Positions 37,380-44,160 of a stretch of 44,160 nucleotides of DNA are shown here, in pieces (position 1 is the first letter of the stretch; the number at the start of each line of letters is the position of its first letter). The stretch covers positions 1-44,160 of the IMG/VR virus record IMGVR_UViG_3300046318_000391. The stretch is one strand, 5' to 3'. Below the pieces are notes generated by a model that was not told the origin of the DNA, did not search any database, and saw only the letters and a list, made by a program, of their open reading frames with translations. Source of the DNA: a virus. A program made the position numbers and the translations under genes.

Positions 37380-38917
37380 ACCTGGACGCCCTGACCACGC
37401 TGAGCAAGGATGAGCTGATCGCTCTCCAAAAGGCGTTGCCGACAATGTCGCTCCAAGACAAGATGGAGCTGTTCGACATGTTGGAGGTGCGCGAGAAGCG
37501 CGCCAGCCTAGCGGCCGCCCAAGGGAACATGCTCGGGTTTGCCAACGCGGTCTACCCGGGATTCAAGGTCGGGCCACACCACCGGAAGCTGGCCAAGATT
37601 TTCCAGGACGTGATCGACGGCAAGAAGAAGCGCGTCATCATCAACATCGCGCCGCGTATGGGTAAGTCGGAATTTTCATCCTACCTGTTCCCAGCGTACT
37701 TCCTAGGTAATAACCCTAACAAGAAGATCATCATGGGCACGCACACCGCGGGCCTGTCCGAAGACTTCGGCCGGCGCATCCGAAATTTGCTCGACTCAGA
37801 GGAGTACCGTGAAGTCTTCCCGAATACGCAGGTGGCGGCTGACCAAAAGGCTGCTGGAAAATGGTCCACCTCTGCTGGTGGCCAGTATTACGCTGCTGGT
37901 GTGGGTGGCGCTCTTGCGGGTCGCGGCGCAGATTTATTCGTAATTGACGACCCACACTCCGAACAGGACGTGAAAACAAACTCGCGCCTGGCGTTCGACA
38001 CGGCGTGGTCGTGGTTCCAGACTGGCCCCTTGCAGCGTTTGATGCCGGGCGGCGCGATCATAGTCATCATGACGCGGTGGAGTCTGCTGGACCTGACCGG
38101 CCGGCTGATCGACTACCAGATGAAGAACCCGAACGCGATTCCATGGGAGATCGTGGAGCTGCCGGCGATTCTGAACGAGGACACCGAGAACGAGAAATCG
38201 CTGTGGCCGGAGCAGTGGCCGCTGGCGTCATTGAAGTCGACGAAGGCTTCGCTGGACCCACAGTACTGGAACGCCCAGTACATGCAGCAGCCCACATCGG
38301 ACTCGGCCGCGATCGTGTCGAGAAAGAGCTGGCGCATCTGGGAGAGCGACACGCCGCCGAACTGCGACTACGTCATCCAGTCATGGGACACGGCGTTCGA
38401 AGCCAAGACCCGGTCGGACTATTCTGCGTGCACCACGTGGGGCGTCTTCTACAACGAGGAAGAGAACCACATGCCCCAGCTCATCTTGCTGGACGCGTTC
38501 AAGGACCGCATGGAGTTCCCGGAGCTCAAGGCCGTGGCGCTGAAACACTACCGCGAGTGGGAGCCAGATGCGTTCGTGATCGAGAAGAAAGCCGCCGGCG
38601 CGCCCCTCATCCAAGAGTTGCGCAACATGGGCATCTTCGTCCAAGAATTTACACCGAGCCGCGGAAACGATAAGATCGTGCGTATGAACGCAGTGGCCGA
38701 CTTGTTTCACTCAGGTAAAGTCTGGGCACCCGACACACGCTGGGCGCGCGAGGTCATCGAAGAAGTTGCGTCGTTTCCGAACGGCGAGCACGATGACTAC
38801 GTGGACACGACCAGCCAGGCTCTGCTGCGTTTCAGGCAAGGTGGTTTCATTCCGTTGGACTCCGACGAGCGTGACGAACCGACATTCTTCAAACGCAAAT
38901 CGCACGCGTATTACTAG
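37376..38917 (+). CDS. terL: Terminase large subunit
   Basis: 513 aa from GTG 37376. ATPase: Walker A APRMGKS (92-98), Walker B LFVIDD (187-192). Nuclease: D in QSWDTAF (about 338), the FVIEKKAAG block and HDDYVD near the C-terminus, the RNase H-like metal-binding pattern. The enzyme packages DNA into the prohead and cuts it. Full length for the family. It overlaps the small-subunit stop by 4 nt and is followed 14 nt later by the portal gene. Confidence 0.95.
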   Translation: MNLDALTTLSKDELIALQKALPTMSLQDKMELFDMLEVREKRASLAAAQGNMLGFANAVYPGFKVGPHHRKLAKIFQDVIDGKKKRVIINIAPRMGKSEFSSYLFPAYFLGNNPNKKIIMGTHTAGLSEDFGRRIRNLLDSEEYREVFPNTQVAADQKAAGKWSTSAGGQYYAAGVGGALAGRGADLFVIDDPHSEQDVKTNSRLAFDTAWSWFQTGPLQRLMPGGAIIVIMTRWSLLDLTGRLIDYQMKNPNAIPWEIVELPAILNEDTENEKSLWPEQWPLASLKSTKASLDPQYWNAQYMQQPTSDSAAIVSRKSWRIWESDTPPNCDYVIQSWDTAFEAKTRSDYSACTTWGVFYNEEENHMPQLILLDAFKDRMEFPELKAVALKHYREWEPDAFVIEKKAAGAPLIQELRNMGIFVQEFTPSRGNDKIVRMNAVADLFHSGKVWAPDTRWAREVIEEVASFPNGEHDDYVDTTSQALLRFRQGGFIPLDSDERDEPTFFKRKSHAYY

Positions 38918-38931
38918 GAAAGATTTAACAC

Positions 38932-41370
38932 ATGGCCACCAATATCGACAAGGCGCTGTTCCAACAGCCTCAAGGTCTCGAAGAACTCGCGCAGGACGAG
39001 GAGCCGATTGAGATTGAAATCGTTGACCCCGAGGAAGTAAAGATCGGCATCGACGGTATGGAGATCGACATCATCCCCGGCGAAGAAACCGAAGAAGACT
39101 TCAACGAGAACCTCGCCGAGCACGTAGAGCCTAGTGCCTTGGAGAGCCTGTCTGGCGACCTGCTCAGTGACATCGACAACGACCTGGCCTCACGCAAGGA
39201 CTGGGAGAAAGCGTACGTCGAGGGTTTAAAGCTCTTGGGTCTCCAGTACGAGGAGCGCACCGAGCCTTGGAACGGTGCCTGCGGCGTCTTCCACCCGATG
39301 ATTACAGAGGCTGTGGTGCGCTTCCAGTCGGAGACCATCACCGAGACCTTCCCAGCCCAGGGTCCCGTGCGCACCAAGATTCTTGGCAAAGAGACACCGA
39401 CCAAGCAAGAAGCCGCGGTCCGTGTCGAGACGGACATGAACTACCAGTTGACTGAGACCATGGTCGAGTTCCGCCCTGAGCACGAGCGCATGCTGTGGTC
39501 ACTGCCGGCCACGGGCTCTGCGTTCAAGAAGGTCTACTTTGACCCAAGCCTTGATCGCCAGACTTCGATCTTCATCCCAGCCGAGGACATGATCTTGCCT
39601 TACGGCACGTCGGACATCCAGTCGTGCTACCGCGTCACGCACCGCATGCGCAAGACCGAGAACGACCTCATCAAGTTGCAGAAGGCCGGCTTCTACTTGG
39701 ACGTCGAGCTGCCTGACCCAACCAAAGAGACCAACGACATCCGCAAGGCCAAGGACAAAGAGACTGGCTTCAACGACACCAACGACGAGCGCTTCGAGAT
39801 TTACGAGTGCCACGTGGACTTGGACTTGAAGGGCTACGAGGACAAAGACGCAGACGGTGAACCCACGGGCATCGCGCTGCCGTACGTCGTGACCATGTTG
39901 AAAACCGACGGTACCATCCTGGCCATCCGCCGCAACTGGAAGGAAGATGATGAGCTCCGCCTCAAGCGCCAACACTTCGTGCACTACCAGTACATTCCTG
40001 GTTTCGGTGCCTATGGCTTCGGTCTGTTCCATCTCATCGGAGGCTACGCCAAGTCAGCGACGTCAATCATGCGTCAGCTGGTGGACGCTGGAACGCTGTC
40101 TAACTTGCCCGGCGGTCTCAAGTCACGGGGACTTCGCATCAAGGGTGATGACACTCCAATTGCACCGGGCGAGTGGCGCGATGTAGACATCGGCTCTGGC
40201 GCGATGCGCGACAACATCTTGCCGTTGCCATACAAAGAGCCTTCAGCGGTTCTGGCCGCCTTGATGGACAAGATCGTGGAGGAAGGCCGTCGCTTCGCTT
40301 CCACAGCGGACATGAACATCTCCGACATGAGTGGTCAGGCCCCAGTGGGCACGACCCTTGCTTTGTTGGAGCGTCAGCTCAAGGTGATGACAGCCGTGCA
40401 GGCGCGCGTGCACTACGCGTTGAAGCAAGAGCTCCAGCTGTTGGCTGAGATCATCCGCGACTACAGCGACGACGAGTACAACTACGAGCCGGAGAGCGGC
40501 ACACCGCGCGCAAAGAAGTCTGACTACAACCACGTCGACATCATCCCCGTGAGCGACCCCAATGCTGCGACCATGTCACAGCGCGTTGTGCAGTACCAAG
40601 CGGTCATTCAGATGGCCCAGATGGCACCTGACATTTATGACCTGCCTCAGTTGCACCGCAAGATGCTTGAGGTGCTGGGCATCAAGAACGCAGACAAGCT
40701 CGTGCCCTTGGAAGAAGACCAGAAACCCAAGGACCCCGTGGCCGAGAACATGGCCCTGCTCAAGAACGAGCCGGTCAAGGCGTTCATGTACCAGGACCAC
40801 GAGTCGCACATCAAGGTGCACATGTCGGCCATGCAGGACCCCACGATTGCTCAGTTGATCGGCCAGAGCCCCAAGGCTGCCCAGATTCAAGGCGCGGCCA
40901 TGGCGCACATCGCCGAGCACGTTGGATTTGCGTACCGCCAGAAGATTGAGCAGCAGATGGGCGTGGCGTTGCCACCCGAAGGCGAGAAGTTGCCACCGGA
41001 AGTCGAGTTGGCTTTGTCGAGCATGATGGCCCAGGCCGCGCAGCAGGTGTTGCAGCAGAGCCAAGCCCAGGCTGCACAACAACAAGCTCAGCAACAGCAA
41101 CAAGACCCTGTGGTGCAGATGCAACAGCAAGAGTTGCAGATCAAGAACCGCGAGGTCAACATCAAGGAGAAGAAGCTCCAGATCGACGCCGCTGCCATCG
41201 CAGACAAACACCAGTTGGAGGAGAAGAAGTTGGCAGTCATGGCCGCCGGCCAAGCCGACAAACTCCAAGCTGACCAAGAACGAGACGGTGTCCGCATGGG
41301 CATTGAGATCGCACGAAGCCAGCACGAGAAGGCAAAACCACAACAGCCACAGGAGAAGCCAGCTAAATGA
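38932..41370 (+). CDS. Portal protein (P22-type)
   Basis: 812 aa from ATG 38932 (AGGAAAGATTTAACAC upstream). An acidic N-terminus is followed by the conserved core with SATSIMRQLVDAGTLSNLP and GTTLALLERQLKVM, which I recognise from P22-like portals of environmental podovirus-type phages. The C-terminal 120 residues are Gln-rich with a long coiled coil (QAQAAQQQAQQQQQ), matching the barrel helix of P22 gp1. It forms the dodecameric DNA channel. Confidence 0.9.
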   Translation: MATNIDKALFQQPQGLEELAQDEEPIEIEIVDPEEVKIGIDGMEIDIIPGEETEEDFNENLAEHVEPSALESLSGDLLSDIDNDLASRKDWEKAYVEGLKLLGLQYEERTEPWNGACGVFHPMITEAVVRFQSETITETFPAQGPVRTKILGKETPTKQEAAVRVETDMNYQLTETMVEFRPEHERMLWSLPATGSAFKKVYFDPSLDRQTSIFIPAEDMILPYGTSDIQSCYRVTHRMRKTENDLIKLQKAGFYLDVELPDPTKETNDIRKAKDKETGFNDTNDERFEIYECHVDLDLKGYEDKDADGEPTGIALPYVVTMLKTDGTILAIRRNWKEDDELRLKRQHFVHYQYIPGFGAYGFGLFHLIGGYAKSATSIMRQLVDAGTLSNLPGGLKSRGLRIKGDDTPIAPGEWRDVDIGSGAMRDNILPLPYKEPSAVLAALMDKIVEEGRRFASTADMNISDMSGQAPVGTTLALLERQLKVMTAVQARVHYALKQELQLLAEIIRDYSDDEYNYEPESGTPRAKKSDYNHVDIIPVSDPNAATMSQRVVQYQAVIQMAQMAPDIYDLPQLHRKMLEVLGIKNADKLVPLEEDQKPKDPVAENMALLKNEPVKAFMYQDHESHIKVHMSAMQDPTIAQLIGQSPKAAQIQGAAMAHIAEHVGFAYRQKIEQQMGVALPPEGEKLPPEVELALSSMMAQAAQQVLQQSQAQAAQQQAQQQQQDPVVQMQQQELQIKNREVNIKEKKLQIDAAAIADKHQLEEKKLAVMAAGQADKLQADQERDGVRMGIEIARSQHEKAKPQQPQEKPAK

Positions 41371-41567
41371 TTTCCGAATTCGCACGCGTACTGCGCGAAC
41401 AAGTACGCCAGGATATGAACAACTACTGTGACGACCTCGCCAGCGGGGTCTGCCAGTCGTTCGACCAGTATCAAAAACTCTGCGGTGTGATTCAGGGTCT
41501 TGCTATCGCAGAGCAATACATCATCGACCTTGCAAAGAAAGTGGAGAAAGCCAATGACGACAGCTAA
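41367..41567 (+). CDS. Small helical protein between portal and co-chaperonin-like genes
   Basis: 66 aa, start overlapping the portal stop as ATGA and end overlapping the next start by 14 nt. Helical, with two Cys and hydrophobic faces (GVIQGLAIAEQYIIDLAKKV). Small genes at this position are usual in this phage type, but the role (connector or scaffold factor) is not known. Confidence 0.65.
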   Translation: MISEFARVLREQVRQDMNNYCDDLASGVCQSFDQYQKLCGVIQGLAIAEQYIIDLAKKVEKANDDS

Positions 41568-42003
41568 CGAAGCAGGAATCATCCTGCCACCAGGCATCGC
41601 GCTACCAGAGCACATTCAACCGGTCGACGCGCCGGACGAGGGTGCTGACAACGAAACCAAAGCAGGTGCACTGCCAACGCCAACAGGTTGGAAGCTGCTC
41701 TGTGTGGTCCCAGAAGTGGACGAGAAGATTGCGGGCACGTCCCTCGATCTGGTTCGTGACGCTGCAAGCATGCGTAATGAAGAGCACGGCACCACCGTGT
41801 TGTTCGTGCTGCGTGTGGGTCCAGACGCGTACAAAGACACAACCAAGTTCCCCGCAGGCGCGTGGTGCAAGGAAGGTGACTTCGTGCTCGTGCGTACGTA
41901 TTCCGGTACGCGTTTCAAAATTTTCGGAAAAGAATTCCGCCTGCTCAATGACGATCAGGTAGAAGCTGTTGTGCAAGACCCCCGCGGTATCACCCGCGCT
42001 TAA
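41554..42003 (+). CDS. GroES-like co-chaperonin fold protein
   Basis: 149 aa from ATG 41554. After a disordered acidic N-terminus, the domain from GWKLLCVVPEVDEKIAGTSL through TVLFVLRVGPDAY, GAWCKEGDFVLVRTYSGTRFKIFGKE (read as separate strands) to DDQVEAVV follows the Cpn10 beta-barrel pattern (mobile-loop region, GD.V.., G..ydg). Phages such as T4 encode GroES replacements to fold capsid proteins. Its place between portal and scaffold fits this. A terminal DPRGITRA is unusual for GroES. Confidence 0.7.
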   Translation: MTTANEAGIILPPGIALPEHIQPVDAPDEGADNETKAGALPTPTGWKLLCVVPEVDEKIAGTSLDLVRDAASMRNEEHGTTVLFVLRVGPDAYKDTTKFPAGAWCKEGDFVLVRTYSGTRFKIFGKEFRLLNDDQVEAVVQDPRGITRA

Positions 42004-42012
42004 GGAGAAACT

Positions 42013-42981
42013 ATGAGCCTGAACGACGAGTTCGAGTTCCCGGACGAGATCGAAGAGAAGAAAGCCGCCGCCGGCGGTGAAATCAAATCGACTGAGTCTG
42101 ACGACTTCGAGATTGAAATTGTTGACGACACACCCGCGCAAGACCGTGGCCGCAAGCCATTGGAGCGAGAGGTGGAAGACCCATCGGAAGATGAGATCGA
42201 GTCGTACTCCGACGGTGTGAAGAAACGCATCAAGGAGTTAACACACGCGCGCCACGACGAGCGACGCGCCAAAGAGGCCATCCTCCGAGAGAAGGAAGAG
42301 CTGGAGCGGGTCACACAACAGCTGATTGACGACAACAAGCGTCTCAAGCAAACAGTGCACTCAGGCACCGAGCAGTTCATGACGCAAGCCAAAACTCTGG
42401 CCGAGTCGGAGCTGGAGGCAGCCAAGCGCAAGTACAAGGAAGCGCACGAAGCCTTTGATGCTGATGCCATGGTTGAGGCCCAAGCGGCCATGATGGCAGC
42501 CCAGATGAAAATGGCTGATGCAAATAAATTTCGTCCAACCCCTTTACAAGAACGTGAAGTTGAGGTACAAACTGCACATCGCGAACCCCAACGCGTGCAA
42601 CCGGACGAAAAAACCTTGCGCTGGCAAGCCAAAAACCAGTGGTTCGGTGCTGCGGGGTACGAAGAAGTTACCAGCTACGCGCTAGGGCTGCACCAAAAGC
42701 TAGTGAACTCAGGCATCACTCCCGCGAGTGAGGTCTATTTCGAGCAGATTGATGCTCGCATGAAGTCAAAGTTCCCTGAGATTCTCGGGGCCGACGAAGA
42801 CAAGCCACGTACAAGTGAAGTCTCCAAGAAACCAGCGACGGTTGTTGCAGGTGCTACGCGCTCTACGGGCGCGAAAAAAATCCAGTTGACGTCTACGCAG
42901 GTTGCACTTGCGAAGAAGTTTGGACTTACCCCTCAACAATATGCCGCCGAATTGGCAAAAATGGAGAAATCAAATGGCTGA
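42013..42981 (+). CDS. Capsid scaffolding protein (putative)
   Basis: 322 aa, ATG 42013 with AAGGAGAAACT upstream. Acidic N-terminus, a long charged coiled coil at about residues 70-175, and a basic C-terminal helix-turn-helix-like end (VALAKKFGLTPQQYAAEL), a typical scaffold layout in which the C-terminus binds coat protein. Position between portal and head genes agrees. No protease motif is visible. Confidence 0.75.
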   Translation: MSLNDEFEFPDEIEEKKAAAGGEIKSTESDDFEIEIVDDTPAQDRGRKPLEREVEDPSEDEIESYSDGVKKRIKELTHARHDERRAKEAILREKEELERVTQQLIDDNKRLKQTVHSGTEQFMTQAKTLAESELEAAKRKYKEAHEAFDADAMVEAQAAMMAAQMKMADANKFRPTPLQEREVEVQTAHREPQRVQPDEKTLRWQAKNQWFGAAGYEEVTSYALGLHQKLVNSGITPASEVYFEQIDARMKSKFPEILGADEDKPRTSEVSKKPATVVAGATRSTGAKKIQLTSTQVALAKKFGLTPQQYAAELAKMEKSNG

Positions 42982-43426
42982 AAACCGTACACCCCGTGAC
43001 TTGGCGTCACGCGAAAAAAATGTTCGTGCTGTATACGTACCGCCGACATCTCTGCCCGACCCAACACCTGAACCTGGTTATGTGTATCGCTGGATTGCGA
43101 CTCACGTGCTTGGCCAGGCTGACCCATCTAACGTGTCTCGCAAGATGCGCGAAGGCTGGCAACCGGTGAAGGCAGAGGACCATCCAGAACTGCAACTGTT
43201 CGGTAACGAAAAGTCCGGTAACGTGGAAATTGGTGGCCTCATGCTCTGCAAGATGCTCACTGAACAAGCCCGTGCCCGTGATGAGTACTACAACCAGCAA
43301 GCGCAGAACCAGATGGAATCAGTGGACAACCACTTCATGCGAAACAATGACCCCCGTATGCCTCTGTTCAGTGACCGCAAGTCAACGACCAGTCGCGGAG
43401 GTGGTTTTGGTTCAGGTTCAAAGTAA
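42974..43426 (+). CDS. Conserved head-region protein
   Basis: 150 aa from ATG 42974, overlapping the scaffold gene by 8 nt. PGYVYRWIATHVLGQADPSN, VSRKMREGWQPV and a Gly/Ser-rich tail are recognisable from similar environmental phages, where the protein precedes the capsid genes. The role is not established. Confidence 0.7.
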   Translation: MAENRTPRDLASREKNVRAVYVPPTSLPDPTPEPGYVYRWIATHVLGQADPSNVSRKMREGWQPVKAEDHPELQLFGNEKSGNVEIGGLMLCKMLTEQARARDEYYNQQAQNQMESVDNHFMRNNDPRMPLFSDRKSTTSRGGGFGSGSK

Positions 43427-43441
43427 CTTAGGAGTCCTTAA

Positions 43442-44059
43442 ATGGCATCTACCGCTTCTCCCTACGGCCTCCGTGCCGTAAACGAGTTGGGTGGTCTACC
43501 TTATGCTGGTAGCACTCGCTCATTTCTGATTACGCCTGCTGGCTACGCCAACAACATTTTCAACGGCAGCGTTGTTTTTGTTGGTGACGATGGCTATTTG
43601 CAGCTCGTGACAGGCACTGGTGCTGACGGCACTACTAACTCATTCCCCGGCAACGGTACCTTGACTGGTGCAGTTGGCGTGTTCGTGGGTTGCTCGTACG
43701 TCAACGCTCAAGGCCAAACAATCTTCTCTCAGTACTACCCAGCTAACGCTGTGAACGCTACTGCGTTTGTGATTGATGACGACCGCACCGTGTTCCAAGT
43801 TCAAGCAGCTGGCGTTATCAGCCAAACTGAATTGGGCAACAACGTGTACTTGGCTAACGCCCAGTCCACAAGCACTGGTTCGACCACCAACGGCAACAGC
43901 AACGTGGCTGTGAACGCTACTGCTATCACTACTACCGCTGCTTTCCGCATCGTTGGTTTTGTGAACAGCACAACTTCACAAGTTGGCGACGCGTACACCG
44001 ACATCTTGGTGAAATTCAACCCCGGCTACCACAGCTATTCCAACGCCGTTGGTCTGTAA
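43442..44059 (+). CDS. Virion structural protein (head decoration/accessory candidate)
   Basis: 205 aa, ATG 43442 with TTAGGAGTCCTTAA upstream. It is rich in Gly, Thr, Asn and Val with beta-strand repeats and has almost no charged residues, typical of surface-exposed capsid decoration or fibre-like proteins. It is directly followed by the major capsid gene (11 nt). A recognisable opening, ASPYGLRAVNELGG, is common in environmental phages. Confidence 0.75.
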   Translation: MASTASPYGLRAVNELGGLPYAGSTRSFLITPAGYANNIFNGSVVFVGDDGYLQLVTGTGADGTTNSFPGNGTLTGAVGVFVGCSYVNAQGQTIFSQYYPANAVNATAFVIDDDRTVFQVQAAGVISQTELGNNVYLANAQSTSTGSTTNGNSNVAVNATAITTTAAFRIVGFVNSTTSQVGDAYTDILVKFNPGYHSYSNAVGL

Positions 44060-44070
44060 GGAGTAAATAA

Positions 44071-44160
44071 ATGGCTATTTCACGCGCACAACTGCTCAAA
44101 GAATTGCTGCCCGGCCTGAACGCTTTGTTCGGCATGGAGTACGCACGCTACGGCGAAGAG
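44071..44160 (+). CDS. Major capsid protein, N-terminal 30 codons (partial)
   Basis: The frame from ATG 44071 (GGAG 8 nt upstream) is cut by the window edge. Its start, MAISRAQLLKELLPGLNALF followed by MEYARYGEE, is the usual opening of the major capsid protein in P22/T7-like environmental phages. The call rests on 30 residues and on position after the scaffold gene. Confidence 0.8.
   Translation, partial: MAISRAQLLKELLPGLNALFGMEYARYGEE

Overview
This window is part of a tailed double-stranded DNA bacteriophage genome. It holds the packaging and head genes (small and large terminase, a P22-type portal, scaffold, the start of the major capsid gene), a 2052-residue internal-virion-type protein, and a complete phage replication module. 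Moderate-to-high GC, strong AGGAG-type ribosome sites and gene types seen in freshwater and proteobacterial phages suggest a Gram-negative, probably proteobacterial host; this host call is inference. No integrase, repressor-type lysogeny gene or RNA polymerase is visible. The major capsid gene is cut by the right edge and a virion gene by the left edge, so the rest of the head and tail genes lie outside.

Layout. (1) 1-6655, rightward: the end of one virion gene, a terminator, then the giant polyvalent protein. (2) 6700-6727: a hairpin between converging transcription units. (3) 6742-20582, leftward: replication and nucleic-acid metabolism. This includes primase-helicase, an HTH protein, a lipoprotein with a tiny membrane partner, a Cys-cluster DNA-binding candidate, an SNF2-type helicase, an HNH protein, a Cas4/RecB-like nuclease, an HExxH protein, a family-A DNA polymerase and a VRR-NUC nuclease. 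(4) 20593-36004, leftward: a dense series of small, mostly start/stop-overlapping accessory genes. It contains a MoxR-like AAA ATPase, a VWA/metallopeptidase protein and a DUF3150-like protein, with its own clear promoter and operator near 29.6 kb. (5) 34.55-34.91 kb: a gene-free, AT-rich stretch with iterated repeats, the best candidate replication origin. (6) 36.0-36.66 kb: a gene-free divergent region with a chain of strong RNA hairpins, including a tRNA-like fold closed by a 23-bp stem. (7) 36.76-44.16 kb, rightward: packaging and head genes.

How it works together. The leftward genes supply replication (primase-helicase, polymerase with 3'-5' exonuclease, DNA-binding protein, helicase, nucleases) and small host-takeover or protection factors. 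The rightward genes build and fill the head. The two programmes diverge from about 36.0-36.7 kb and converge near 6.7 kb.

The most unusual points are the structured noncoding region ahead of the terminase genes; a dispersed family of six 19-bp palindromes placed mostly at gene boundaries; a pair of leader hairpins with a compensatory base change; a stable UUCG hairpin sitting exactly between a Shine-Dalgarno sequence and its start codon; recurring TTGTCAAA sites in control regions; and the AAA/VWA/DUF3150-like locus.
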